From Acidobacteriota bacterium (GTDB lineage Bacteria; Acidobacteriota; Blastocatellia; Pyrinomonadales; Pyrinomonadaceae): a DNA stretch of 64,000 nucleotides. The position numbers were made by a program, and so were the translations under genes. This document shows, in pieces, positions 25,447-34,618 of this stretch. The DNA is taken from NCBI GenBank assembly GCA_016713675.1, contig JADJOS010000004.1, positions 620,001 through 684,000 on the forward strand. The letters are read 5' to 3'. The notes below the pieces were generated by a model. That model worked only from the letters and a program-made list of their open reading frames with translations. It did no database searches and was not told where the DNA came from. How positions within the stretch are numbered: position 1 is the stretch's first letter; every line of letters starts with the position of its first letter.

Positions 25447-27258
25447 ATGATAGCTACAGAGAAAATACGCAATATCGCAATTATCGCTCACGTTGACCAT
25501 GGCAAGACCACGCTTGTCGATGCGATGTTGGCTCAATCAGGTACGCACCGCGACAACGAGACGGTCGTAGACCGCGTGATGGATTCGATGGATCTCGAAC
25601 GCGAGCGCGGCATCACGATCATGGCGAAAAACACGTCAGTTCGTTATGGTGACTACAAAATTAACATCCTTGACACACCGGGCCACGCCGATTTCGGCGG
25701 TGAGGTCGAGCGTGTTTTGAAAATGGTCGACGGAATTGTGCTGCTCGTCGACGCCGCCGAGGGCTGTCTACCGCAGACGCGTTTCGTATTGCGAAAGGCC
25801 CTCGAACTAAAACTTCCCTGCATCGCGTTGGTAAACAAGATCGACCGCCAAGACTCGCGTCCGGAGGAGGTTTTGGATGAGATCTACGACCTCTTTATCG
25901 ATCTCGGAGCCAATGATCAGCAGATCGAGTTCCCTGTTCTTTATTCGATCTCGCGTGACGGCATCGCCAAAAAGAATCTTGCGGATGAATCGAAAAATCT
26001 GATCCCGCTATTCGATCAAGTGATCGAGACGATCCCTGCTCCGCACGCTCTGCGTGACGACTCGCTGCAATTGCTGGTCGCAAATATCGATTACAATCCG
26101 TTTGTCGGACGCCTTGCGATCGGTCGTATTTTCTCGGGCTCGATCGCCAAGAATCAGGAAGTAACGGTCGCAAAACGCGACGGCACATTTGTTAAAACTC
26201 GCGTCAAGGAACTCTTCGTTTTTGAGGGTCTCGAACGCACGACCGTCGCCGAAGCGGGAACCGGCGAGATCGTCGCCCTCGCTGGATTTGACGATATTGA
26301 GATCGGCGAGACGATCACCTCGACCGACAATCCAAAACCCTTGCCGCTTATCAACGTTGACGAACCGACGATCGCGATGATCTTCGGCGTGAATACCTCG
26401 CCGTTCTCAGGCATCGACGGCAAATTCGTCACCTCGCGTCAGATCAAGGAGCGACTCGACCGCGAATTGCTCGGAAACGTCGCACTGCGTGTCGAACAGA
26501 CCGAGGCAGCTGAGCAATTCAAGGTCTCAGGCCGCGGTGAGCTTCAGCTCGCGATCTTGATCGAAATGATGCGTCGCGAGGGCTATGAGGTTCAGGTCTC
26601 AAAGCCTGAGGTAATCACCAAAAAAGACGAGAAAACCGGTGAAACGCTCGAACCGATCGAGCTCGTCGTCATCGACGTGCCCGACGAATTTATCGGCGTT
26701 GTCACCGAAGCCATGGGCCGCCGCAAGGGTCAAATGACCAAGATGGTCAATAACGGCTCGGGCCGTGTGCGTTTGGAATTTGAAGTGCCGTCACGCGGCT
26801 TGATCGGTTTCCGAGGCGAGTTCTTGACGGAAACCAAGGGAACGGGATTGCTCAATACGCTCTTCCTGCGTTTCGACAAACATCAGGGCGAGATGAAGTC
26901 GCGTCAGACCGGCTCGCTCGTCAGCGACCGAATGGGCGAGACTAACACATACGCACTTTATAACTTGCAAGAACGCGGCGTGCTCTTCGTCAAGCCGCAG
27001 ATCAAGGTCTACGAAGGCATGATCGTCGGCGAGAACGCTCGTGCGGTCGACCTCGACGTTAACCCGATCAAAGAGAAGAAGCTCTCGAACATGCGTACAA
27101 CCTCTGCCGACGAAGCCATGCGCCTCGTCCCCCAACGCGAAATGTCCCTCGAACGCGCCCTCGAATTCATCGCCGACGACGAACTGATCGAGGTAACTCC
27201 GAAAGCAATTCGTTTGAGAAAACGAGTTTTGAAAGCAAACGAAAGACCTAAGAAATAA
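25447..27258 (+). CDS. typA: Ribosome-associated GTPase TypA/BipA
   Basis: A 603-residue translational GTPase that binds the ribosome and assists 50S assembly and growth under stress. The G-domain motifs are complete: G1 AHVDHGKTT near residue 15, G3 DTPGHADFGG, G4 NKIDRQDSRPEEV. After them come domain II, the EF-G-like domains III and V (SGRGELQLAILIEMMRREG) and the BipA-specific C-terminal domain (MRTTSADEAM … ALEFIADDELIEVTP). Length and order match the family. A GGGAAG lies 9 bases upstream of the ATG. Confidence 0.97.
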   Translation: MIATEKIRNIAIIAHVDHGKTTLVDAMLAQSGTHRDNETVVDRVMDSMDLERERGITIMAKNTSVRYGDYKINILDTPGHADFGGEVERVLKMVDGIVLLVDAAEGCLPQTRFVLRKALELKLPCIALVNKIDRQDSRPEEVLDEIYDLFIDLGANDQQIEFPVLYSISRDGIAKKNLADESKNLIPLFDQVIETIPAPHALRDDSLQLLVANIDYNPFVGRLAIGRIFSGSIAKNQEVTVAKRDGTFVKTRVKELFVFEGLERTTVAEAGTGEIVALAGFDDIEIGETITSTDNPKPLPLINVDEPTIAMIFGVNTSPFSGIDGKFVTSRQIKERLDRELLGNVALRVEQTEAAEQFKVSGRGELQLAILIEMMRREGYEVQVSKPEVITKKDEKTGETLEPIELVVIDVPDEFIGVVTEAMGRRKGQMTKMVNNGSGRVRLEFEVPSRGLIGFRGEFLTETKGTGLLNTLFLRFDKHQGEMKSRQTGSLVSDRMGETNTYALYNLQERGVLFVKPQIKVYEGMIVGENARAVDLDVNPIKEKKLSNMRTTSADEAMRLVPQREMSLERALEFIADDELIEVTPKAIRLRKRVLKANERPKK

Positions 27259-27279
27259 TTGTTCAACCAGACCGAAAAT

Positions 27280-27314
27280 AAGGGCGTAACATTCCACTTG
27301 GGTGTTACGCCCTT
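27280..27314 (-). terminator. Hairpin terminator
   Basis: A perfect 12-bp stem (AAGGGCGTAACA / TGTTACGCCCTT) is present. A T-rich tail (TTATTTT) follows only on the minus strand, so it best fits the small minus-strand gene ending at 27317. It can also fold after typA. Confidence 0.75.
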
Positions 27315-27316
27315 AA

Positions 27317-27493
27317 CTATGAGCGGGTATCTTCATTATCATCATCCGGTTCGGGCTCGTACGTCTCATACCCGTGCGAGTCGTCGTAATAGTAATCATG
27401 TCTTTTCTGATCACTTTCCCACGAATCCTCTTTTTCCGATTCGTCGGGCACGACCGGATCACAAACGGGCTTGTCTTTCGGCGCTTGGGGCAT
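27317..27493 (-). CDS. Small acidic protein, hypothetical
   Basis: From the ATG at 27493 (MPQAPKDKPV) the product is 58 residues, very rich in Asp, Glu, Tyr and Pro (DDSHGYETYEPEPDDDNED). The upstream extension to 27622 overlaps the signal peptide of the facing peptidase gene and is not believed. Support comes from the terminator whose U-tract direction fits this strand and which begins 2 bases after the stop. No ribosome site is obvious. It is similar in style, not in sequence, to the acidic protein at 55193. Function unknown. Confidence 0.45.
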   Translation of the reverse strand: MPQAPKDKPVCDPVVPDESEKEDSWESDQKRHDYYYDDSHGYETYEPEPDDDNEDTRS

Positions 27494-27557
27494 AAATACT
27501 TTATAATCGATTCGAAATATTCTACAAAGGTCGGATCTTAAGATTACTGCGAATTTT

Positions 27558-29873
27558 ATGACAATCATCACATCGTCGTTTCGTGCGTTCAGCCTTTTTG
27601 TTCTTGTAGTTTCCCTGGCCATGACGGCCTTCGCCCAAGCTCTGACCGTGCCGCAGATAATGGCTGAGCCGTCGATCGCCGGGATGCGGGTCGAGGGCGA
27701 AAAGCTTTCGCCGGATGGAAAAAGCGTGATCTATCTTTGGAACGCCGAAGGCAAATTGCCGCGTGATCTTTATCTTTCATCGACCGACCGGGCGGATGCG
27801 AGGATTATCTTGCGAGTCAGAGACCTGCCGCCGGCTCCGGCTCGAACCGAAAAGGAAAACAAACTCGACTACGGCCTCACGGTACGTGACGAGTTCGTAA
27901 AGGCCCGCGAAAATGCTCTCGGCAATTTCGAATGGTCCCCTGATTCTAAAAAGCTGTTGTTCTCGCAGGGCGGCGATCTTTATGTTTTGATGCTCGGCAC
28001 GACAACGCTCAAGCGTTATACAAAAACGCAATCGCCCGAATTCGGTGCCCGCTTCGTCGATAACGACCGCATTATTTATCAACAAAGCGGCAATCTTTTT
28101 GTCCTGAATATCGCCGACGCAACTACGGTGCAGTTGACCAAAGAGGCGAATCCGGCACAGTTCGTATCTGTTTCCGGAGGGGTGGTTTCAAAGGACGGCA
28201 AAATGCTGGCATACACGGTTTCGGATTCGTCGAAATTCAAAGCTTTGTTCGTACCGAACTATCTGGGCGAGTTTACTGAGGCACCGACAACGCGGCGAGG
28301 TTGGTCCGAACAGAAACTCTTTGTCACGCCGACCGACGGCAGCCGCGATACGCCGTTTGAGATCAAACTTCCCAAACAAGAGGGCGTCGGCGGCTTTCGC
28401 AGAATGGTTTGGGCCTCAGATAATCGCAGCTTGATCGCCGATCGAACCGACAAAGACACCAAACGCCGGCAGCTTTTTTACATTTACAACGCCGGCGGCA
28501 AAGACGAGCGGCAGATCATCATTTCCGACGAGACCGACGATAGGTGGCAAGCACCGCTGTCAGCGATCTTTGAGCCGCATCCCAAAGATGCAAGCCAGGT
28601 AATTTTCGGCTCCGAAAAGGACGGCTACAACCATATCTACCTCGCCACACTCGAAAAGCGAACTGTGGAGCCGAATCCGACTAGTGTTGTCCGTCAGGAA
28701 AATTCGTCAACCGCAGGCTACACAGGAAAGGTCGATGTAAGGCAGCTTACAAAAGGAAATTGGCAGGTGGAGTGGGCGAAATGGACGTCGGGGGCCGACG
28801 AGATCGTCTATCTTTCTACTCAGGACGGCACCGCCGAACGCGAATTCTACGCGTACTATTTACCGGACGGGCGAGCCAACAAACTTGCATCGTTCAATAA
28901 GGGTATGCGCTCGGGCCCGCAGATGAATGACCAAGGCGACGAACCTTATCTAATATTCTCCGGCTCCCGCTGGAACCAGCCCGAAGAGCTTTTCGGACAG
29001 CGGGTTTGTCCGCGTTGCCGAGGCGTTAGCCTGCCGATCCAACTTTCCCAAACAACGCCCGAGGCTTTTGCGAGACGCACGTGGAGCGAACCAAAATTCA
29101 TCGACATCCCGTCCCGTGACGGCAAGGTCATCAAGGCAAAGATCTATCTGCCAGCCGGGCACAATGCTAAGCAAAAGTATCCGATGGCGATATTTGTTCA
29201 TGGTGCGGGTTATCTGCAAAACACGATAAATGGCTGGAACAATTATTATCGCGAGTTCATGTTCAACCAGTTGCTGACGCAGAAAGGCTATGTCGTGCTC
29301 GACATCGACTATCGCGGCTCAGCCGGTTACGGACGCGAATGGCGGACAGATGTTTACGATTTTCTCGGCGGCAAGGACATGGACGATCACGTCGACAGCA
29401 TCGATTTTATGGTCAAAAACTACGGCGTCGATCAAAAACGCATCGGCGTTTACGGCGGCAGTTACGGCGGATTTATGGCCGGCATGCTTGCAATGCGTGC
29501 GCCGGAACGGATCGCAGCGGCAGCGGCTCTGCGGTCAGTGTTTGATTGGAAGAACTATTACGCGTCATCGCCCGGTTACACGGCACAGCGTCTCGGTTTT
29601 CCGGACAAGAACCCCGCGGCCTATAAGCGCTCGTCACCGATCTCATATGCCGACAAACTCGAACGTCCGCTGTTGATCCTTCACGGGATGTCGGACGACA
29701 ACGTTCACGTCCAGGATTCCGTACAATTGATCGAAAAACTCATTCGCCTCGGCAAGACACAATATTTCGAAGCGATGCTCTATCCATCCGAGAACCACGG
29801 CTTCGTACGCCCCGAAAGCTGGACCGACGAATACACTCGGATTTTTACTTTCTTCGAAAAGCACTTAAAATAA
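27558..29873 (+). CDS. Secreted S9 prolyl-oligopeptidase-family peptidase
   Basis: A 771-residue exported serine peptidase of the DPP4/acylaminoacyl-peptidase type. A signal peptide (AMTAFAQ) leads into a beta-propeller (about 30-500, with repeats such as FEWSPDSKKLLFSQGGDLYVL) and a C-terminal alpha/beta-hydrolase. The catalytic triad is visible: Ser in GGSYGGFMAG near 635, Asp in GMSDDNVHV near 715 and His in SENHGF near 750. A short CxxC-containing insert (GQRVCPRCRGVSLP) lies before the hydrolase domain, at a small DNA inverted repeat near 28997-29015. It likely degrades exogenous peptides in the periplasm. Confidence 0.93.
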   Translation: MTIITSSFRAFSLFVLVVSLAMTAFAQALTVPQIMAEPSIAGMRVEGEKLSPDGKSVIYLWNAEGKLPRDLYLSSTDRADARIILRVRDLPPAPARTEKENKLDYGLTVRDEFVKARENALGNFEWSPDSKKLLFSQGGDLYVLMLGTTTLKRYTKTQSPEFGARFVDNDRIIYQQSGNLFVLNIADATTVQLTKEANPAQFVSVSGGVVSKDGKMLAYTVSDSSKFKALFVPNYLGEFTEAPTTRRGWSEQKLFVTPTDGSRDTPFEIKLPKQEGVGGFRRMVWASDNRSLIADRTDKDTKRRQLFYIYNAGGKDERQIIISDETDDRWQAPLSAIFEPHPKDASQVIFGSEKDGYNHIYLATLEKRTVEPNPTSVVRQENSSTAGYTGKVDVRQLTKGNWQVEWAKWTSGADEIVYLSTQDGTAEREFYAYYLPDGRANKLASFNKGMRSGPQMNDQGDEPYLIFSGSRWNQPEELFGQRVCPRCRGVSLPIQLSQTTPEAFARRTWSEPKFIDIPSRDGKVIKAKIYLPAGHNAKQKYPMAIFVHGAGYLQNTINGWNNYYREFMFNQLLTQKGYVVLDIDYRGSAGYGREWRTDVYDFLGGKDMDDHVDSIDFMVKNYGVDQKRIGVYGGSYGGFMAGMLAMRAPERIAAAAALRSVFDWKNYYASSPGYTAQRLGFPDKNPAAYKRSSPISYADKLERPLLILHGMSDDNVHVQDSVQLIEKLIRLGKTQYFEAMLYPSENHGFVRPESWTDEYTRIFTFFEKHLK

Positions 29874-29962
29874 GAGGGTGTTATTACATGGCAACCTAGT
29901 TAACATTGTAGCCACTTTGGTCGAACTATGTGTCTATGTTCCTATGTGGTTAAATCTAAACA

Positions 29963-30900
29963 ATGAGAATTCTAGTCACCGGCGGAGCCGGATTTATTGG
30001 ATCGCACCTTTGCGAAAGGTTATTGAACGAAGGCAATGAGGTCATCTGCCTCGACAATTTTTCACCGGACGAAAGGCGAATATTGCCCATTTACTCGGCA
30101 ACAAGGCGTTCGAGCTTGTTCGTCACGACGTGACCGAGCCGATCCTGCTTGAGGTCGACCAGATCTACAACCTCGCGTGTCCTGCGTCGCCGGTCCATTA
30201 CCAATACAATCCGATCAAGACGGTCAAGACCAACGTCATGGGCACGATCAATATGTTGGGAATGGCGAAACGTGTGAAGGCCCGCATTTTACAGGCTTCG
30301 ACGTCTGAGGTCTATGGCGACCCAGACCAGCATCCGCAGACCGAATCGTACAACGGCAACGTCAACCCGATCGGCCTTCGTAGCTGTTATGACGAGGGCA
30401 AACGCGTCGCCGAAACGCTGATGATGGACTATCATCGACAGAGCTCTGTCGATACGCGTATCATCCGTATTTTCAACACTTACGGGACACGAATGCTCGA
30501 AAACGACGGCCGTGTCGTATCCAATTTTATCGTGCAGGCTCTCCGCGGCGAAAAACTGACAATGTACGGCGACGGTTCGCAAACACGTTCATTCTGCTAT
30601 GTCAGTGATCTGGTCGACGGCATGATCCGCCTGATGAACACAGAGGGTGGCGACATCCACATGCCCGTAAATATCGGGAACCCCGGTGAATTTACTATGA
30701 ATGAGCTCGCAGACGAAGTTGCGAACGCCACCGGCAAAGCGATAGATATCGAATATCTTCCGCTGCCGCAGGACGATCCGCGTCAACGAAAGCCGAATAT
30801 CGAACGAGCCAAGGCACTATTGGGCTGGGAACCGACCGTTCCGCTTCGCGAAGGGCTGCGGCACACGGTAGAATACTTTACGCAGACTATTGCGACGTAG
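29963..30900 (+). pseudogene. UDP-glucuronate decarboxylase, frameshift near N-terminus
   Basis: Two frames join to give one complete short-chain dehydrogenase of the UXS type, which turns UDP-glucuronate into UDP-xylose with bound NAD. The first frame from the ATG at 29963 gives MRILVTGGAGFIGSHLCERLL … ICLDNF. Adding one T to the T5 run at 30058-30062 continues as FTGRKANIAHLLGNKAFELVRHDVTEP into the long second frame. Family markers are TSEVYGDPDQHPQ, the catalytic Y/K in SCYDEGKR, and RIFNTYGTRM. Without repair the second frame has no GxxGxxG nucleotide fold. An assembly deletion is the simplest explanation. Confidence 0.88.
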
Positions 30901-30903
30901 AAT

Positions 30904-31890
30904 ATGAAGATACTCATCACCGGTGGCGCCGGATTCATCGGCAGCCACCTCTCCGACAAACTTATTGCCGAGGGCCACGAGGTAACGGTCATTGATGACC
31001 TCTCTACCGGCCGGTACGCAAATATCGCCCATCTCGAAGATAAACCCGGCTTTCGCCTCATCATCGAGAGCGTCCTGAACGCTCCGCTGATGGAACGGCT
31101 AATTCGCGATACGGATCGCGTTTACCACATGGCGAGTGCCGTCGGAGTACGGCTGATCATGGAACAGCCTGTCAAAACGATCGAGACGATCTTTCACGGC
31201 ACCGATGTGATATTGAAGTTTTGTTCACGCTATCGCAAGCGTGTGCTTATTCCATCGACGAGCGAGGTCTACGGCAAAGGGATCTCAGTTCCGTTCAAAG
31301 AGGACGACGACCTGCTCACCGGCGGCACTGACAAACACCGATGGGCATACGCATGTGCCAAAACACTCGACGAATTTCTTGCGCTCGCCCACTGGAAGGA
31401 AACGCAGCTGCAGGTCGTTGTTTGCCGACTCTTCAATACGGTTGGTCCCCGTCAGACCGGCCAGTACGGCATGGTGGTACCGCGTTTTGTTCATGCCGCG
31501 TTGAAAAACGAAAAGATCGAGATCCACGGTGACGGCACTCAGTCACGCTGCTTCGGCCATGTCGCCGATGTCGTAGATGGATTGACGAAGTTGATCGAAA
31601 CGCCGGAGTGTTTCGGCACTGTCGTAAATCTCGGCAATAGCGAAGAATGTTCGATTAACGATCTCGCCAAACGCGCGATCGCCTTGACGGGAAGTTCCAG
31701 CCAGATCAAGTACATTTCGTATGACGAAGCGTATGGTGCGGGCTTTGAAGACATGCAGCGGCGGGTTCCGAGTCTCGAAAAAGCGAAGCGTCTGATCGGT
31801 TACCAGCCAACCCGAACGCTCGATGACATCATCAATGATGTAACGGCCGAATATCGCAAGGATGCGGCCGGACATGGAACGCATGCATAA
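30904..31890 (+). CDS. NAD-dependent sugar epimerase/dehydratase
   Basis: A 328-residue extended short-chain dehydrogenase/reductase acting on a nucleotide sugar. It has the nucleotide-binding GGAGFIGSHL at residues 7-16, STSEVYGKG and the catalytic YACAK. It begins 3 bases after the UDP-glucuronate decarboxylase and resembles it (MKILITGGAGFIGSH), so both serve the same sugar-nucleotide pathway for surface polysaccharide. UDP-glucose 4-epimerase-like and UDP-glucuronate-processing activities are both possible. Substrate specificity cannot be read. Confidence 0.88.
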   Translation: MKILITGGAGFIGSHLSDKLIAEGHEVTVIDDLSTGRYANIAHLEDKPGFRLIIESVLNAPLMERLIRDTDRVYHMASAVGVRLIMEQPVKTIETIFHGTDVILKFCSRYRKRVLIPSTSEVYGKGISVPFKEDDDLLTGGTDKHRWAYACAKTLDEFLALAHWKETQLQVVVCRLFNTVGPRQTGQYGMVVPRFVHAALKNEKIEIHGDGTQSRCFGHVADVVDGLTKLIETPECFGTVVNLGNSEECSINDLAKRAIALTGSSSQIKYISYDEAYGAGFEDMQRRVPSLEKAKRLIGYQPTRTLDDIINDVTAEYRKDAAGHGTHA

Positions 31891-32515
31891 ATTCAGATCC
31901 CTATATATCGCGGCCGCCTTCTTGCTCGCCTTTGTTATCGTGCCGACCGCCGACGCTCAATCGACCGGCGGCGTTAAAGGGAAGGTCCGCACCTCAAACG
32001 GCAGCGGCATCGCCGGAGCCACCGTAACCGCCCGGCAAAAGGGTAACGACGTAAGGTCTGCGACTGCAAATTCCAAAGGTGAATTTTTGCTCGACGGTCT
32101 CGAATCCGGGCTTTACAACCTCGTTTTCGACGCCAACGGCTATTCGAGCGGTGTTCTTTACAACATTGAGATCAAAAAGAATAAGGTCCAGAATCTCGGT
32201 GAGCGACTGATGTTGTCGACAGACCGAGGCACACAGGTCATCGTCAACGGCAGCGTCTTTTATAGAGAGGGCACCAGCGTGACGGCCGCCAAGGTCGAAC
32301 TCGAAAGTGTCAATTCCGACGGTTCTACCAAAAAGCTTGCGAGCGGCTACACCAGTTCGAACGGCGAATTTACTTTCCGCATGAAGCCCGGCAATGCCAA
32401 ACTGCGGCTCACTGCCAAGTTTAACGGTGCTGCCGCCTCAAAGGAGATCGAAGTGTCCGAAGCCGCAATATACCGCCTTGCCATTACCCTCGATCTGTCA
32501 CGGACAGAAAAATAG
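31883..32515 (+). CDS. Secreted carboxypeptidase-regulatory-like protein
   Basis: About 210 residues from the ATG at 31883, which overlaps the TAA of the epimerase (ATGCATAA); the ATG at 31874 is an alternative. A signal peptide (PTADAQ) is followed by a CarboxypepD_reg module (GVKGKVRTSNGSGIAGATVTARQ … GEFLLDGLESGLYNLVFDANGY) and a second Ig-like module (VIVNGSVFYREGTSVTAAKVELES … GEFTFRMKPGNAKLRL). The function is unknown. The overlap indicates co-expression with the sugar-nucleotide genes. Confidence 0.78.
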   Translation: MHKFRSLYIAAAFLLAFVIVPTADAQSTGGVKGKVRTSNGSGIAGATVTARQKGNDVRSATANSKGEFLLDGLESGLYNLVFDANGYSSGVLYNIEIKKNKVQNLGERLMLSTDRGTQVIVNGSVFYREGTSVTAAKVELESVNSDGSTKKLASGYTSSNGEFTFRMKPGNAKLRLTAKFNGAAASKEIEVSEAAIYRLAITLDLSRTEK

Positions 32516-32594
32516 GGATGCACCGACCAATAGTACGAATGCCGCGAATCAGTTATTATTCGTGGCATTCGTGTAATTCCTGGCTGAAGTTTTT

Positions 32595-33029
32595 TTAATT
32601 TATTGTCTCGGTGATCTCTTCCGCAGGACGGTTGGCTTCGAGATTGGCACTGTCGGTGACGATAAGTGGAAACTCGTCGAGGACGACGGTGTTCGCTATC
32701 GTTTGGACCCAATATGTTCCGGCTGTCGGAAAAACAACGTTAACAAAAAAGCTGACATTGTCGGTAAATCCGCCCGGAGCGAGTTCGATCGTTGTCGGCT
32801 GTGAAGTAACAACGAGATTATTCTTGTCGGGTGACAGAATGCGAACCTCCGTTTGATGGTTCCCGCTTCCTCGCCAGTGGTTGATAACCGCGAACTTGAT
32901 CAGGCTGACCGGCAGCTTTTCGACCATGATATTTTGAAAAATGCCCATCAGCGATATTTTGTTGCCCATCTCGATGCGAACATCGTCACACAGCAGTGTG
33001 TACTCGAGCTTTAATTGTTCTGTTTCCAT
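32595..33029 (-). CDS. DUF6941-like protein
   Basis: A 144-residue cytoplasmic protein from the ATG at 33029 (METEQLKLEY). A TTG at 33071 overlaps the upstream gene's stop and would add 14 residues, so the start is not settled. The N-terminus LLCDDVRIEMGNKISLMGIFQNI is the hallmark of the DUF6941 group, small beta-sandwich proteins of unknown role. The C-terminal half (GGFTDNVSFFVNVVFPTAGTYWVQTIAN) reads as beta strands. It follows the dienelactone hydrolase gene on the same strand. Confidence 0.72.
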   Translation of the reverse strand: METEQLKLEYTLLCDDVRIEMGNKISLMGIFQNIMVEKLPVSLIKFAVINHWRGSGNHQTEVRILSPDKNNLVVTSQPTTIELAPGGFTDNVSFFVNVVFPTAGTYWVQTIANTVVLDEFPLIVTDSANLEANRPAEEITETIN

Positions 33030-33067
33030 ATTAAGTTGTGAGTTCGGGATATAGCCGGGCTCGTTGA

Positions 33068-33952
33068 TCAAAAAGCCTTGTTCTCCTTAAACCAAGCCAG
33101 CAATTTAGCCCAGGCCTCTTCCGATGCCTGTTTATTGAAAGTGGGACGATAATCGGCATGAAACCCGTGGTCAGCATTTGGGAAGACAAGGATCTCTGAT
33201 CCTGATCTGTATTTTTTCAATTCATCCTGCATCCGCTGCACGCCGTCGAGCGGGATTCCCTTATCCAGCCCTCCATACAATCCGAGAACCGGTACTTTCA
33301 AATCCTTTACATGGTCGATCGGCGTCGTCGGCTGCAGCGTGTTTACCGGCGAATTCGGAGTCGGCACAACGCGGCCGTACCACGCTCCGCCGGCTCTGAC
33401 TTTCGGATTATGTGCGGCATAGAGCCAGGTGATGCGGCCGCCCCAGCAAAATCCGGTGACAGACAGCTTTTTTGTGTTACCTTTATTGTTTTTCGCCCAC
33501 GCAACTGCCGAATCGAGGTCGCTCATCGATTGAGTGTCCGGGATCTTTGAATATATCTGACGGTTTATCTCGCGCGAATCCTTGAGATCCTTGATCTCGC
33601 CCTGACGTGCGTACAGCGCAGGAGAGATAGCCATATAGCCAAGCTTAGCAAAACGCCGGCAAACGTCCTGTATCCACTCTTGCACGCCAAAAATCTCATG
33701 GATTACCAATACCACCGGAAAATTCTTGCCCTTTGTCGGCATAGCACGGTAAGCCGGCATCGTGCCGTCGGCAACGGGAATTTTGACCTCGCCGACGATC
33801 AGTCCGACATCGTCGGTGGTGATCTTGGTCTGAGCCTGGATCGGCGAAACCGCCGAGGCATAAATGCCCGCGGCAAAAATCGACGTCACCAAAAATTCAC
33901 GTCTGTCCAAGGTGGGCGCCGTTGGATTAGAATTCACAATATCTTCTTTCAT
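33068..33952 (-). CDS. Exported dienelactone hydrolase-family protein
   Basis: A 294-residue alpha/beta-hydrolase. The N-terminus carries a Tat-like signal (DRREFLVTSIFAAGIYASA), suggesting folded export. The dienelactone-hydrolase triad is visible: nucleophile Cys in TGFCWGGRI, Asp in YGGLDKGIP and His in NADHGFHADYRP. Relatives open lactone rings in aromatic degradation or hydrolyse other esters; no aromatic pathway genes are nearby, so the substrate is open. The TGA overlaps a possible TTG start of the DUF6941 gene. Confidence 0.9.
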   Translation of the reverse strand: MKEDIVNSNPTAPTLDRREFLVTSIFAAGIYASAVSPIQAQTKITTDDVGLIVGEVKIPVADGTMPAYRAMPTKGKNFPVVLVIHEIFGVQEWIQDVCRRFAKLGYMAISPALYARQGEIKDLKDSREINRQIYSKIPDTQSMSDLDSAVAWAKNNKGNTKKLSVTGFCWGGRITWLYAAHNPKVRAGGAWYGRVVPTPNSPVNTLQPTTPIDHVKDLKVPVLGLYGGLDKGIPLDGVQRMQDELKKYRSGSEILVFPNADHGFHADYRPTFNKQASEEAWAKLLAWFKENKAF

Positions 33953-34061
33953 AAATTACATTCCGCGTGCCTATGATTTTTACTTTTCAAACGGTCAAGG
34001 TCAAGGTTATAATCTGATTAACCTCCGGATCAGAATTCTATTTGCATCAGTATTTTGCAAC

Positions 34062-34325
34062 ATGCTCGACCTCGTATTGATCGGATTATCTTTGTCACTC
34101 GTAGGCGTTGCGGGTCTCCAATTCTCGTATATGTTCTACCTCGATCGGATGCACCGCGACCGAAAGACACACGTCCGTCATCTCGAACGCCAAAATCTTC
34201 GTCTAGCTGAGAAGCTCGCGGCCGCCGAACAACAGATCGCCCAACAAACGGCAATGCTTGAAAACGTGTGTCCGGAATACGTTTACGATGAAGAGACCTG
34301 GGCCGAGATCATCGAAGAAAGTTAA
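34062..34325 (+). CDS. Small membrane protein with coiled coil
   Basis: An 87-residue protein from the ATG at 34062 (MLDLVLIGLSLSLVGVAGLQF). One N-terminal helix is followed by a charged coiled-coil (HVRHLERQNLRLAEKLAAAEQQIAQQTAMLE) and a short acidic end. The longer in-frame extension upstream runs antisense to the hydrolase gene and is rejected. The topology recalls small phage-shock-like or septation-associated proteins but no family is recognised. The stop overlaps the facing Smr gene. Confidence 0.65.
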   Translation: MLDLVLIGLSLSLVGVAGLQFSYMFYLDRMHRDRKTHVRHLERQNLRLAEKLAAAEQQIAQQTAMLENVCPEYVYDEETWAEIIEES

Positions 34326-34612
34326 AGGTCGAGCTGCACGATGGTCGCTCCCCAACTGCCGGAGAACTCCGGAGCATTTTTGAACGACTTTACAAGATCG
34401 GACTCGGACAGTACCTTTCGGACGATCTCTCTCTGAACGCCGACCCCTTTACCATGAATGATCCTGACGATCGGAAACTGCTTTTTGAATGCCTCGAGAA
34501 GATAAGCTTCGACCACAGCACGTATGTCCCGCGGCTGAAATGAATGTAGATCGATCGAATCTGTGATCTCGAGATCGACAGGTTCAGGGAATGGGTTATT
34601 TTTGTCGTACAC
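34322..34612 (-). CDS. Smr-domain protein
   Basis: A 96-residue stand-alone Smr (small MutS-related) domain: SIDLHSFQPRDIRAVVEAYL with the LDLH-like start, then the nucleic-acid-binding HGKGVGVQREIVRKVL, and GATIVQLDL at the end. Smr domains can nick DNA or cleave RNA at stalled ribosomes; which applies here is unknown. It lies 6 bases downstream of the SH3 lipoprotein gene on the same strand, so it is probably the third gene of that transcript. Confidence 0.85.
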   Translation of the reverse strand: MYDKNNPFPEPVDLEITDSIDLHSFQPRDIRAVVEAYLLEAFKKQFPIVRIIHGKGVGVQREIVRKVLSESDLVKSFKNAPEFSGSWGATIVQLDL

Positions 34613-34618
34613 CGTCAG

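Noticed and set aside
27494..27622. N-terminal extension of the small acidic protein to 101 residues
   Set aside because: The extra part is antisense to the S9 signal peptide region and differs sharply in composition from the acidic part; the internal ATG is preferred.
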